A stretch of DNA of 64,000 nt from Neocallimastix lanati (nom. inval.) (lineage: Eukaryota > Neocallimastigomycota > Neocallimastigomycetes > Neocallimastigales > Neocallimastigaceae). The position numbers were made by a program, and so were the translations under genes. The notes below the pieces were generated by a model. The model did not search any database and was not told the DNA's origin. It saw only the letters and a list, made by a program, of their open reading frames with translations. The number at the start of each line of letters is the position of its first letter. Position 1 is the stretch's first letter. Below, one piece after another: positions 51,501 to 63,547 of this stretch. The DNA lies in NCBI GenBank assembly GCA_016946835.1, contig JACVTC010000028.1:634001-698000 (forward strand), in the 5' to 3' direction.

Positions 51501-52165
51501 AATTATTATATTATATTTATAATTTTACTGACAATTAAAATTATTGAGCATTCATATTCCTAATAGAAAATTGTCCATTTTTAAATTATTGATTGTACTA
51601 ATTATCTAATAAATTATTACATTTATTGATTCATTGTATAATTTATAGTGGATAGTTATTCACTTTTAAACAATTTTATATCATTGAATATTGAATGTGA
51701 ATATGAATGAATTAAGTATTATCTTATTATGTATTTTCTTTTTATTAATTATTCTATTATATACAAATAAATATTTAATAAAGATAAATACAATTTTAAA
51801 ATTAAAAAAATATTTTACCTGTATTATTTTGATTTCTAGTATATTTTCTTTTTTTCGGTGGGTTTAATGTTAGAGATTCTATAAATAAAATAAAAATAAT
51901 AAAATTATGATAATAATGATATTGATAATAATATTATTAAAAATTAATTTCTATATCACTTTAATATTTATTTAATTGTAAAATATAATTAATAATGTTT
52001 AAATTTGAAGAATAAAAATATTAATACTAAAATGAAATTATCATAAATATAATTAATTTCTCAAGAAGCAATGTTCAAAAAAAAAAAAAAATATTGAAAT
52101 TATCTTTTTATATTACAGTTACATTTAAATTTTTGAAATTTATGTTACTTACCAATATCACTCAT
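37361..52165 (-). CDS. Giant chromatin-type protein with N4/N6 DNA methyltransferase domain (about 4,227 aa)
   Basis: Six exons join in phase: 52153-52165, 51819-51878, 47933-50981, 47066-47544, 37658-46701 and 37361-37399 (donors GTAAGT/GTAAAA/GTAAAT; the fifth acceptor is one of two equivalent AAG sites). Order by residue: NLS-like PPKKRKYTR (11-19); GATA-like CX2C-X17-CX2C finger (28-52); AT-hooks (about 369, 422, 1452 and two or three later); Tudor-like segment (1341-1390); chromo-barrel-like segment (1766-1815, ILIHYIDWDESWDDWI); Cys-rich pairs (2861-2888); extended PHD (3069-3181); ZZ finger (3196-3248); GATA-like finger (3300-3328, TPWRYGYNGLIMCEKC). The methyltransferase (3421-3668) has SAM motif NFLGRGTD, GIDINP, catalytic SHPPY (3545-3549) and IGDNRRGRYYQP, matching a bacterial N-4/N-6 DNA methylase family. 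A second Rossmann-like half ends the protein. A nuclear DNA-methylating role is inferred. Confidence 0.78.
39045..39245 (-). repeat. Coding minisatellite (Asn-Glu-Asn-Gly)n after the methyltransferase domain
   Basis: About fifteen copies of a 12-base unit (plus strand ATTACCATTTTC) encoding NENG, a flexible acidic linker between the two Rossmann-like parts. Confidence 0.9.
39299..40045 (-). other. N4/N6 DNA methyltransferase domain within the giant gene
   Basis: Entry region YHGTWLPQIVRMALLRY, then motif I NFLGRGTD (39883-39906) and GIDINPTS for SAM; motif IV SHPPY (39656-39670) as active site; EGDLSRYPDLDDFYHEM and ETWRLLKPN; GIGDNRRGRYYQPVSYQTI; then NFLMFTHEFIIILRKV. The motif order (SAM loop first, PPY later) and the HPPY variant agree with a bacterial family whose members also carry a GDTRRKGHY-like motif. 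Confidence 0.82.
40555..40720 (-). other. ZZ-type zinc finger within the giant gene
   Basis: YSCDVCGKQF, WYTCKKCSNDNYFTTFDLC, VECYEHSFPTDHDHP: two Cys pairs, an aromatic-DLC motif and a closing His pair are the ZZ signature. It lies directly after the extended PHD. Confidence 0.85.
40755..41100 (-). other. Extended PHD (C2HC-PHD) finger within the giant gene
   Basis: KCAFCEEGEF, then WAHEYCTYYTPGV, then KTKCAECKHRGATIKC, FDPGCHKTYHLSC and FWCPYHE give the Cys/His ladder of extended PHD fingers, found in chromatin regulators such as MLL, JADE and PHF6. In those proteins it reads histones or binds nucleic acid. Confidence 0.85.
46702..47065 (-). other. Intron 4 of the giant gene, mostly (TTA)n microsatellite
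   Basis: Donor ATGAAAG/GTAAAA and acceptor within AATGAAG/AAGAAAAAG. On the plus strand the intron is almost wholly TTA repeats (46720-47028). Translated, they give meaningless poly-Ile or poly-Asn, which is why the gene first appears as two. Confidence 0.75.
50488..50640 (-). repeat. Coding hexanucleotide minisatellite (Thr-Asn)n
   Basis: About twenty alternating Thr-Asn dipeptides, encoded by ACCAAT/ACTAAT-type hexamers, near residue 145-190 of the giant protein. It stays in frame whatever its copy number. Confidence 0.9.
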
Positions 52166-53015
52166 TAACAATGAATTTTTAATTTCAATTGATGTTATTT
52201 ATTAAATAATAACTATATGTTTTATAAAATTATCCTAGAATAATAATTTTACTCTAATTTTTGTTTAAAATAAAAATAATAAATTATAATTTATATTGAT
52301 TAAGATTTTCTCTTTTGTGAAATTTTATTTAATTTATCGTTTCCTTTCTTCTTTTTTTTTTTTTTTTTTTTTTTTTGGAATTTAAATATTCATTCTAAAA
52401 TTGGAAACTGACTTTATAATACAATTTAATATAATTTATATATTATTTATAATATATTATAATTAAAAATAAAATCTTTAAAAAAAATATATATATTATT
52501 ATTTTATATAAATTACTAATATTTTATTATTATTACGTAATAAGAATGTTTCAATAATTTTATTTTTTTTTTTTTTGAAAAATTAAAAATTATATATACA
52601 TGTTTATAAAAGTTATAAAGAAAAATAATAAAAATAATAAAAAAAATAAAATAATTATTCATTAAATTACAATAATTAATACTAATCTTATTGTTATTAT
52701 TAAAAATTAGAAAATGTAAAATTGAAATTAAATTGATATTTTACAATGTATAAAAAATATTTCATTGTTTTCAAAATTTAATAATTATTTAACATACCTT
52801 TTATAATTTTTATAAATTTTAAGATTATTATTTATAAGAGTATGGAATTTTTTTTTTAGTAATTATTATATAAACAAGTTGTAATTAGAATTTAAAATTA
52901 GAATTTAAATATTAATATTAATATTAATATTAATATTATTTATTATTTATTATTTATTATTTATTTACTTTTTTCTCTTTTGTTAATTTTTCTCTAAAAT
53001 ATAAAAAAATAATAT

Positions 53016-53046
<31 letters not shown>

Positions 53047-53324
53047 TTTCTAATTTACTTTTTTTTAATTAATCAATATAAAGTAATATATATTAAATTT
53101 ATTGTATCTATTGAATTAATTTATTTAGCAATATTTATTAATATATTATTAGTAATTATAATATAAAAATTTTTTTTTCTAAGTCTATATTTCCAAAATT
53201 TTTAAACTTTATTAATTAATATAACAAAAAAAATGGATTAAAAATTTTATAATTTATTTCTAATACATAATAATATATAGAACAATATATAATTTGATTA
53301 CAAAGTAATATATTAGTAGAATTT

Positions 53325-53480
53325 TATTGAAATCTTTTTATTTTATCTTTAATTTTTTATAAAAATTATTATTCAATTATTCAATTATTTATTATTTATT
53401 ATTTATTATTTATTATTTATTAATAAATACTCTTTTTATTTATTATTTATTTATTTATTTATTCAATTATTTATTTATTA
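53325..53480 (+). repeat. Left arm of a widely spaced inverted repeat
   Basis: It reads ATTGAAATCTTTTT ... TATTTATTAATAAATACTCT, then TTTATTTATTAT and ATTCAATTATTTATT. The same landmarks in the same order appear on the other strand at 57710-57850. Minisatellite alone would not share the ATTGAAATCTT and AATACTCTT words. Confidence 0.65.
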
Positions 53481-55674
53481 TTCAATTATTTATTATTTAT
53501 TATTTATTTATTATTTATTATTTATTTATTATTCAATTATTTATTATTTATTTATTATTTAATTATTTATTATTTATTATTTATTATTTATTATTTAATT
53601 ATTTATTATTTATTATTTATTATTTATTATTTATTATTTATTATTTATTATTTATTATTTATTATTTATTATTTATTATTAATTATTTAATTATTTATTA
53701 CTTTTTATTTATTTATATTATTTATTATTTATTATTTATTATTATTTAATTATTAATTTTATTGTTAATCAGCAAACTTTAATTTAATTATTTCTTTATA
53801 TAGGAATTAATCTTAAATTTTTTTTTATCTTTTTCTATTAGTTTTTTTTTAATATTAAAGATGAAACGGAACTCTTAAATTTATTTATTTATTTATATTT
53901 ATTTATTTATTTATTTATTTTCATTTATATATATTTATATTCATATATTTATTTATTTATATACATTTATATCCATTTATATTTATTATTCATTAAATAT
54001 TACATATTTGATTTATTAACAATTTCTATTATATAATATATCCTTAATAAGTTAAATATTATAGGTTATCAATATATTGCATAGTCTACTTTAATATATT
54101 GAATAATATATAGGAAAAGTCTTTTTTCTTTTTTAACTTTTTGAATGACATAAAACCTATTCCAAAATATATTAACAATATAAATAGATATATGTGAAGT
54201 AAATTAAATTTAATTAATTTCACCAATAAATTGACTAGATTGGAAAAAAAAAACTTTTTTTTTTATTAATTATTAATTATTAATTTTTTTGTGTGTTTTA
54301 ACAGATTGAAAGTGAAAATAAAAATAAAAAAAAAAATAGATGTACTCTTAATATATTGTAATATTCATATTCATTATATATTCTTAATATATTAAATCTA
54401 CTTTAAAATATTATTTTTTATTTTAAATTTAAATTTTTAAATTTTTAATTTTTTGAAATATTTCAAAGTTGACTTTTTTTTTTTTTTCGGTTTGTTGGTT
54501 TTCTTAATGAGAGTTTAATGTTTTTATTTATTATTTAAAAAAGATTTTATCTTTTATTGATAGATTATATTATATTTATTATGTATGTAGGATGGACATC
54601 TAATAATTAACTACTCAAAGAAATAAATGATATTCTATTCTTTCAATTTTATTTTAGTTGAGTTTATTTTATTTTTATCACACCTTTTATAATACTTTAC
54701 TAATTTTTATTTTATTTCATTTTATTGTATTTTATTTCATTGCATTTTATTTAGTTCATTCTCTTTTGTATGTTTAATTAATAATCATCAATGCTAATAA
54801 ATAGCAAATTGATTATTATTAATCATTAAATTTTTATCACACCATTCATATGTTATTATTAGAAGTATAAATGAAAATTTATTCAATAAAGAATTATGGT
54901 GCTTTTTTTCTTTTCTTTCTTTTCCTTTTTTTTTTTTTTTTATTATAATTATTATTATTATTATTTAAATAGTTAAAAATCCTCTGTGAATTAAAAGAAT
55001 AATAATTTTTTTTTATATTATAAATAAAAATTAAAAATAATTTTTTTTCACACCTTTGACTTTTACCCATAAACAACTATAAAAATGAACTTTTACTAAA
55101 ATATTACTTAATAATGGTATTTTTGAAAAAAAAATTTTTTTTTTTTACTTTTTATTAATTTATTCCATATCAATTATTGTTATTATTCTAGTTATTATTA
55201 TTGTTATTATTCTTGTTATTATTATTGTTATTATTATTGTTATTATTATTGTTGTTGTTGTTGTTATTGTTGATGTTGTTGTTGTTTAAAATAATATATA
55301 TGTGTTACTTGGTGTTGAACAAATTCATATTTAACAAAAATAATTAAATAATAAATAATTAAATAATTAAATAAATAAATAATTAAATAATTGAATAAAT
55401 AAATAATTAAATAATTATATAAATAAATAATAAATAATTAAATAATTGTATAAATAAATAATTAAAAGTTAATAAAATATTTTATTTAATTATATTCTTT
55501 TTATCTTTTTTATGTTATTTTATATAATTTTTAAGTTATAAAATTTATTAAAAAAAAAAAAAACATTAAAATTATGAACTTTAACTCATTATTTAATCAT
55601 TTTTTATATATTTATTTAATTTTATTTATTCATTAAAGAATAGCTTAATAATAACTATTAATAGTTATTATTTA

Positions 55675-55694
55675 TTTATTTATTTATTTAAATT

Positions 55695-55726
<32 letters not shown>

Positions 55727-55729
55727 ATT

Positions 55730-55820
<91 letters not shown>

Positions 55821-55826
55821 TTTTAT
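55675..55826. repeat. (TTTA)n tetranucleotide minisatellite
   Basis: About 35 copies of TTTA with two AATTTTATT interruptions. Confidence 0.95.
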
Positions 55827-56006
55827 TACTTTTTTTTTTACCTATATAAAAGTTAATTTATATTATGATGTGATATTAAAGTTAAACTTTTTTTTTTCTC
55901 ATATACAGTTTCATTGCAATTCTAAAACTAAAAGTTAACACACACACCTTCTATTCTTTTTTTTTTTTAATAGTTTGAACCAAAAAAAAAAAAAAAAAAA
56001 AATAAT

Positions 56007-56045
<39 letters not shown>

Positions 56046-56295
56046 CATTTTTTTACTTTCAATTTAATTTTACTAATTTTTTTCACATTAAAATTTTTAC
56101 ATTTATATATTTATTGTAAAATAGTTATTCAAACTGGTAAATAAAATTATATGAAAAAGAAAATAAAAAAGAATTAATGAAAAAAAAAAGTAATAATAAT
56201 AATAATAATAATAATGAATATTATCAATTATAGATTTTTAATAAAAATTGAAAATATATAAAAATATTATAATAAATAGATTAATATCTCAATAA

Positions 56296-56339
<44 letters not shown>

Positions 56340-57434
56340 TTTTATTTTTATTAATTCTTTTTTATTTTTATTTTTTTATATTTTTTTTATAAAAAAAAAA
56401 ATAAAATAAAAATGAAAAGACTTTTTAAAGAATATATATTACATATTATAACTTTTATAATATTATATATTACAAAGTCCTAAAATACTCTAATATAAAT
56501 ATTAAAAGAGTTGAGTTAATTTTTTACTATATGAAAATTAAAAGCAGTTGTTGAATTTAAACTATACATTAATATTTAAAAAATTATAAAAAAATATTAT
56601 AAAAAGAAAAAAAAATATTAAAAAATTAAAAGGTCATCTTAAAGGTGGAGTAAATAAATTTTAAAATTTATTTTTTTAACTTATTGTATATATTTATTTA
56701 TATATAAAATATGAAATATTATATAAAATATTATATAAAATATATAAATAAAATATTATAAAATATTATATAAAATACATAAATAAAATATATAAAATAT
56801 TATATAAAATATTATATAAAATATTATATAAAATATTATATAAAATATTATATAAAATATTATATAAAATATGAATAGTAATAATTTAAAAATTAAATAA
56901 TTAAAAAATGTTTACTTATAAAGAAGTCACATTATTCATATTAATTAATAATATTAATATAAAAAAAATAAATAAATATAAAATATAAAAAATAATTCAA
57001 CGCTTTTATTTGTATAGATATATATGTATATGTATATGTAACAAAAGAACAAGAAAAGAATCCTTATTCATATGTAAATATATAAAAGTATTTATAATAA
57101 GATAAGTATATTTATATTCAATAAATAGTATTAATTAATCAAAGTCAAAAAAAGGCAATTCAAATTTCCTTTTCTTTTTATTCCTTTTTACTTAAAAAAA
57201 AATAAAATAAAATTTCTTAATTTAATTTATTATTATTATTAAAAAAGTTTTTTTTTTATTAATAAAGTAATTAAATAAATAAATAAATATCAAAATCATT
57301 AATGGATAAAATTATTAATTATAAAATAAAATATGAAAAATGAATTAATTAAAATTAGTAGAAATTTTATTATTAATTCAAATAATATTTTATTTTATAA
57401 TAGAACAAAATATTAATAATAATTATAGTAGTGA

Positions 57435-57720
57435 AAAAGAAATAATAAATAATAAATAATAAATAAATAAATAAATAAATAATAAATAATAAATAAATAA
57501 ATAAATAAATAAATAATAAATAATAAATAAATAAATAAATAATAATAAATAATAAATAAATAATAATAAATAAATAATAAATAATAAATAATAAATAATA
57601 AAAAATAAATAATAATTAATAATAAATAATAAATAATAAATAATAAATAATAAATAATAAATGATAAATGATAAATGATAAATAATAAATGATAAATAAT
57701 AAATAATAAATATTAAATAA
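57435..57720. repeat. (AATAAATA)n minisatellite
   Basis: Mixed AATA and AAT units for nearly 300 bases, with a block of ATGATAA variants at 57660-57700. Confidence 0.9.
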
Positions 57721-57850
57721 TTTAATAATTGAATAATAAATAATATAATAAATAAGAAGAGTATTTATTAATAAATAATAAATAATCAATAATTAATAAT
57801 AAATAATAAATAATAATCAATAATTAATAATAATAAGATTTCAATGAGTT
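57710..57850 (-). repeat. Right arm of the inverted repeat
   Basis: The minus strand reads ATTGAAATCTTATT ... TTATTAATAAATACTCTTCT and then TTATTCAATTATT, matching the left arm 4.3 kb away. The intervening repeats differ in length. Confidence 0.65.
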
Positions 57851-58253
57851 CATTCTTCAAAAAAAAAAAAAATTAAAATATAAATTTTAAAAAAGAAAAC
57901 AAAAAACAGGAAAAAATAATTAATAAATTTTAAATAAATAATTAAATAATAATTAAAAATAAATAATTAAAAATAAATAATTAAAAATATATTTACAATA
58001 TTTAATTATTATTATTAATATTTAATAAATGATAAAAATAAATTTTATATATAAAAAATATATAAATTAATCATATAAAAAAAATATTTATATAAGATAT
58101 TTATAAACTATTTATAAAATATAAAAAATAAATTATTTTAAATTTTAAATAATTTTAAATAATTTTTAATTATTTTTAATTATTTTTAATTATTTTTAAT
58201 TTCAATTAAAATTTTATTAAATAAAAAAAAAATAATTAAAAAATTTGTCTCAT

Positions 58254-58288
<35 letters not shown>

Positions 58289-58821
58289 TCTTTTTGTAAA
58301 CACAAGTTTAGGATATTTTACTTAATATTAATTATTTAATTATTTATTCATTTAATTAACTAATTATTTATTCAATTATTTATTCATTCCATTATTTATT
58401 ATTTATTTATTTATTTATTTATTCATTCAATTATTTACAATAATAATAATAATAATAATTAATAATTTATTATTATTAATTATTAATTATAGACAGAAAT
58501 AATAATATATGATATATTGAATTTAATATAAAAAATAATTTTTATATTTTAAACCTAAATAGTTAAAAAAAACTAAATGATTATAATAATATAAATATTA
58601 TATAAATATTATATTAATATTTATATAAATAACAAAAATAATGTATAAATATAATATTATTTCTATATTTAAAAAATAAAATATGCGAATAAAAAAAGAG
58701 AATAAAAATAAAAAAATGAAACAATTGGAATAATACAATGTTATTTACTAAACATTTATCTTATAATAACTAACGAAACAGTTATAATATAGGATAAAAA
58801 TAATAAATATGAAGTAAATAC

Positions 58822-58855
<34 letters not shown>

Positions 58856-58885
58856 TTATAATAATAATAATAATAATAAATAATA

Positions 58886-58973
<88 letters not shown>

Positions 58974-59055
58974 TAATAATAATAATAATAAATAATAATA
59001 ATAATAATAATAATAAATAATAAATAATAAATAATAATAATAATAATAATAATAA
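58822..59055. repeat. (TAA)n microsatellite
   Basis: Long TAA runs interrupted by AAATAA steps. Any reading frame through it is an artefact. Confidence 0.95.
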
Positions 59056-59803
59056 AATTATTCCCCATATCTACCAAAAAGCTCAATAGATTTATACTTT
59101 TTTTATTTAATTAAATATTATATTAATTTAATTTATTATTATTTATTATTATTTATTATTTATTTATTTATTTATTATTCAATTATTTATTATTACTATA
59201 ATTTAACTAATTTATTTAATTATCTAAAAAAAAAAAAAAAATCCACTAATTGAAATTACCAAAATTTTAGAAAAAAGTAAATAAAAATTTTTTTTATTTT
59301 GACATATGACATTGAATATAATTATTAAAAAAAATATTTATATTATATATACATTTATATATATTTATATTTATATATCCACATTTAATGAAAGAAAAAA
59401 TATATATATATCTATATATAAACATATAACCATATATAATAATTTTATCATTTTATTTTTATTATTATTTTAATTGAATCAATTAAATGAAAAATATTTT
59501 ATAAAAAAAACAAAAAAAAAGTCTATTCATTTTTTTTTAGAAATAAAAAAAAATTATTCTTTTACTTGTTATTTATATATATATAATATACATCTAAAAT
59601 AAAAAAAATAAAAAAAAAAACTTTTCTCGGTTATTTCTCTTCAAATCTTTTATAGATAGATATACATATGTATTTAATAATACTATAAAAAAAAAACTTC
59701 TTGATTTTTAGTAATGGATAATAAAATAATAAAAGGTTTTTTGAGATATTAAAAGTTATAATTCAATTCTAAGATAATAATAATAGCAATAAGTATTTTA
59801 ATT

Positions 59804-59805
<2 letters not shown>

Positions 59806-59847
<42 letters not shown>
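59806..59847. repeat. Poly-T tract of about 42 bases
   Basis: Uninterrupted T run in noncoding DNA. Confidence 0.95.
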
Positions 59848-59853
<6 letters not shown>

Positions 59854-60534
59854 TTACATTAATAATTAATAATAAAACAATATTTTACTAAAGTATTATT
59901 TTAATTTAATAAAGTAATACTAATAATTAATTAAATAAAATAAATATAATAAAGCGATTCCTTCTTATAGAGTATAAACTAATTTATTATTAGTTATTAT
60001 ATTGAAATTCAACTTATTTTTATAAATATATATATATTTTTTAAATAATATAAAAAAAATTTTTTAAATAAATAATAATATTTTTATTTTAATACCATCT
60101 TATTGAATATTAAAGCGTTTAAACTGGAGACAGATTTAAAAAATTAATTCAATATAAAATATTCAAAAATTTAAACTTAAATTTATATATATATATATAT
60201 ACCTAAAAATGTAAAAAATGTAATAGTATAAATAAATATATATATATATATTTAAAAAAATTTTTTTTTTCTTATTTTTCTTTAATTACGCTTTGACTAA
60301 CTTTGATTTTCCCCCTTTTTTAAATCAATTGTTAATCGATATTATTTTCATTGTATTACAGTTTACATATCATAAAATATTTTATAAATATATATATATA
60401 TATATTTTTTTTGTTGTATTTTTTATGTTGAATTCTTAAATGAAAAATTTTTCATATTCATATTTAATTTTCATTGGTTCATACTCCATATTTTCATTTA
60501 TATTTTTTATTCTCATAATTTATTTTCATAGATT

Positions 60535-60578
<44 letters not shown>

Positions 60579-61174
60579 TAATACTATCTGTTTCATATTT
60601 CATAGTATTGATATACAACTCAAAAGTTCGATGTACTTTTGTTGGGATTTATTTATTAAATTTATTAATTTATTATTTATTTATTTATTTAATTTTATAT
60701 AAAAACTACATATAATTAAAAAGACTATTTAACAACTTTCTTATTCTTTTAATTACAAACTAACTTAACATAATGTAACTTTTACACAACAACGACTACT
60801 ATTGCTATTCTCTTAATTCAGAGAAATGCTTTATTTTTATGTTATTTAGTTATAATTAACTATTTAATTAATTGTTCTTGTGATTAGAATAAACTATTAA
60901 TAATTATTATTTAAGGAAATATTTAAAACTATATAAATATAAATATAAAATAATAAGAATAATTAAAACATTGATTTATTGCTATAAAATTTATTATTAA
61001 TTATAAATATAATTAATATATAGTAATCAAGCCACATATTGAAATTGTTGTAAAATCATTAGATTTAAATTTGATTTATGACATTAATTTATGTTTGAAT
61101 AATAAAAACTAATTTTATATTAATTAAGGTTTGAATATTTCATTTTATATCATTCATCCCACCTTAAGATACAA

Positions 61175-63205
61175 CTATACATTAGTTGTATTAAATTTTA
61201 TAATATTTTTAAGGTGTACTGGTCGTTCTAAGCATGTATGTGTATCAGGATCCATTAATTGAACTGTATTAAATTTCTTTTTAACTACTTGATAAGGTCC
61301 AACAAAATAAGGGTCTAGTTTATATCTCGAAAATTTTTTTACTTTGACTAACTCGCCAATTTTTATTTCATTTTGTTTCTTTGTTGCATATTTTTCTGTA
61401 GTATTTGAAAATTCATTTTTCATGATAATTTTTCTAGAGTTATCTCGGTCTTTAATGTATTCTTCTGCATTTAAATTTATAAAATGGTCCTCTAAAACTT
61501 CTTTCTTAAATTCACTAATTTCTTTGTTACCTTTAGTATTAATTTCATTTTGTTCTTGTTCTATTTCATTTGCACTTTCATTACTACAAGAATCTTTATG
61601 ATTTATAGCATTAACTTGGTAATTATTATTGTTAATATATGTATCTATTTTATTTTCTAATATTTTATTCATATATAATATTGTATTATTGAAAACTTGG
61701 TATAATTGATTTTGCAATTGACATAAATCTTGAATTTTATGTTTTTCATCCATATAAGCATCACTTGCATTACATTGTAATATATATGAATTTATATTGT
61801 GCAATATATTGTTATTATACTTAATGGTATTGGATTTTAATTGAATTAATTGATTTATAAATTTTTTTAATTTATTTTGATTTATTTCATGTATATGACT
61901 ATTACAATTTATATTACTCTTCATATTATTATTATATTCTAATATATTATTATTTAAATTGGTTAATTTATTTCTATATATATTTTGATTATAATAAATT
62001 TTATTATCTTTGATGTCTCCAGAATTTATTGAATTTTTGGAATATTCCATGATTTTTGGATTTTCTATATACTTTGCTTTTTCCCTTAAAATTTTTAAAT
62101 TTGAAATAATTTTGAAATTTTCAATTTTATTGTCTAAATTAATTTTTGGAATTTTTGCATTAGAATTTTTTAACTTTTCTGATTTATTAAAATTTTTACT
62201 TTTCATAATGTCCTTCTTTCTTAAGTCCTTATTCTTTCCCTCCTGAGATGATACTTCCTTTTTCTTAGATATTTCTTTTATACTATTTTCTTCATTATTC
62301 TTATTAGGTCTAATAAAATTGATACCACACGAATTCTTTTCAATAGCTTGGTTCTCAACGATAGGAGCAATGATATCAAAGTTTTCAACTGAAGTAAAAC
62401 GACACAACGATCTTAACATCGGATGAATGAAAAGGTAATTATCAGCAATTGATTTAAGTCCTAATAAGAAATCAAAGTAAATATCTTTATGATCAATAAC
62501 ACAGAAATCTGCTGTGAAAGTATAATTATTAATTGAAACTTTTAGTCGAACCACGATAGCATTCGCAATAGTACTATCCCCAAGAGCTTCATAAATTCTT
62601 CCTCTACATACATTAACTTGTTCATAAGTACCAGGTAGACTATTAATATAAGTAGTACTCACTAGATTCAAATTACTTCCAGAATCTATGAGTAATCTTC
62701 CTTCGGTATCGTCTACCGATGCATTTACGATTCCCAAGTCGTCACTATGAAATTTTGTATTTTCTATTTTATTCTGATTATTTTCTTCTTCATTAATAAT
62801 AAAAGGTTTCATGGCATCCAAAGAGCTAACAAATTTAATTTTTTCTAATTTTAAATTTTTTGTTAATTCGGACCTTAATTTGGGACATATATCTAGAATT
62901 TGACCAAAAGTAATATTGCATTTGGTATTGGCTAAATCTTTAATAATTTCATACGGTTCCATATTGGTTAATTTAGCTAGATTTATGTGACGTTCTGGTT
63001 TTGTGTTACCTTCCTGTTCATTAATTTTTAATTTTGTTTCTTCAAAGTCCACTTTCTTATTAATTACAGTTCCTTGTAAATTATTAATATTTGAATTTTT
63101 GAAATTATTTCTATTTTTGTTATTCAACTGGTCTTCACGTGATGATTTGTTAACATAATTATTACTTTCTTTATTAATTTTATTTTTATTTTTAATTTTC
63201 TTCAT
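61175..63205 (-). CDS. Retroelement protease fused through a low-complexity spacer to an integrase C-terminus
   Basis: 676 codons. Residues 100-117 (FGQILDICPKLRSELTKN) and the retropepsin at about 158-275 (catalytic LLIDSGSNLNL; FDFLLGLKSI) are retroelement-like. Residues about 290-590 are Lys/Asn/Ile-rich without domains. Residues about 617-672 are an integrase C-terminal SH3-like module (IGELVKVKKFSRYKLDPYF, GPYQVV). An open frame across such a deletion is unexpected for a dead element. It may be a non-autonomous derivative or the product of an in-frame deletion; a cellular role cannot be excluded. Confidence 0.75.
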   Translation of the reverse strand: MKKIKNKNKINKESNNYVNKSSREDQLNNKNRNNFKNSNINNLQGTVINKKVDFEETKLKINEQEGNTKPERHINLAKLTNMEPYEIIKDLANTKCNITFGQILDICPKLRSELTKNLKLEKIKFVSSLDAMKPFIINEEENNQNKIENTKFHSDDLGIVNASVDDTEGRLLIDSGSNLNLVSTTYINSLPGTYEQVNVCRGRIYEALGDSTIANAIVVRLKVSINNYTFTADFCVIDHKDIYFDFLLGLKSIADNYLFIHPMLRSLCRFTSVENFDIIAPIVENQAIEKNSCGINFIRPNKNNEENSIKEISKKKEVSSQEGKNKDLRKKDIMKSKNFNKSEKLKNSNAKIPKINLDNKIENFKIISNLKILREKAKYIENPKIMEYSKNSINSGDIKDNKIYYNQNIYRNKLTNLNNNILEYNNNMKSNINCNSHIHEINQNKLKKFINQLIQLKSNTIKYNNNILHNINSYILQCNASDAYMDEKHKIQDLCQLQNQLYQVFNNTILYMNKILENKIDTYINNNNYQVNAINHKDSCSNESANEIEQEQNEINTKGNKEISEFKKEVLEDHFINLNAEEYIKDRDNSRKIIMKNEFSNTTEKYATKKQNEIKIGELVKVKKFSRYKLDPYFVGPYQVVKKKFNTVQLMDPDTHTCLERPVHLKNIIKFNTTNV

Positions 63206-63503
63206 CTTTGTTTAATTTATTATCATTAATAACATGATTATTATTATTGTTTAAATCTGGAGAAGATTTATTTATTTTAATGCTCTCATTAAAGGTAATC
63301 GTCTTTAAATTCTTTCTAACTTTAGGTTTTAGTATTTTCCTTTTAGATAAATCAACTTCTTCTTCTACTTCATCATTTTCTTCTTCATCTTTTTGGAAAA
63401 TATCACTTCTATTAGCTGTATTCGCTTTAGCTTTCCTAATTTCCGTTCCAGCATCTAAAGAAAAGTCCTTTCTTTTGGCAGCATCAACAAAATATTTCTT
63501 CAT
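63192..63503 (-). pseudogene. Retroelement linker between zinc knuckle and protease (frameshifted)
   Basis: A different frame from its neighbours. It reads MKKYFVDAAKRKDFSLD, then an acidic stretch (DEEENDEVEEEVDLSKRK) and a basic tail. The same frame runs upstream to about 63570 (LLRGSERSPLNSNNVPE), so one frame change lies near 63570 and another near 63200, where the protease frame begins. Confidence 0.65.
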
Positions 63504-63547
63504 CTCAGGAACGTTATTGGAATTTAAGGGAGAACGTTCACTCCCTC

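Larger units (their letters stand above)
52166..61156. other. Nine-kilobase gene-free A/T minisatellite region
   Basis: Left edge is the promoter side of the giant gene, right edge the LTR side of a Ty3 remnant. I see no convincing exon on either strand. It is dominated by TTTA/TTATTTA minisatellites (53380-53750, 55675-55825, 57435-57720), trinucleotide runs (58822-59055), homopolymers (56302-56333, 59806-59847) and an inverted repeat pair. Confidence 0.6.

Noticed and set aside
58856-59086. Ile/Leu/Tyr-only frame
   Set aside because: Microsatellite translation.
60440-60715. 91-codon hydrophobic frame
   Set aside because: Contains a TA-dinucleotide run giving Ile-Tyr repeats and lies in low-complexity DNA; no homology signal.
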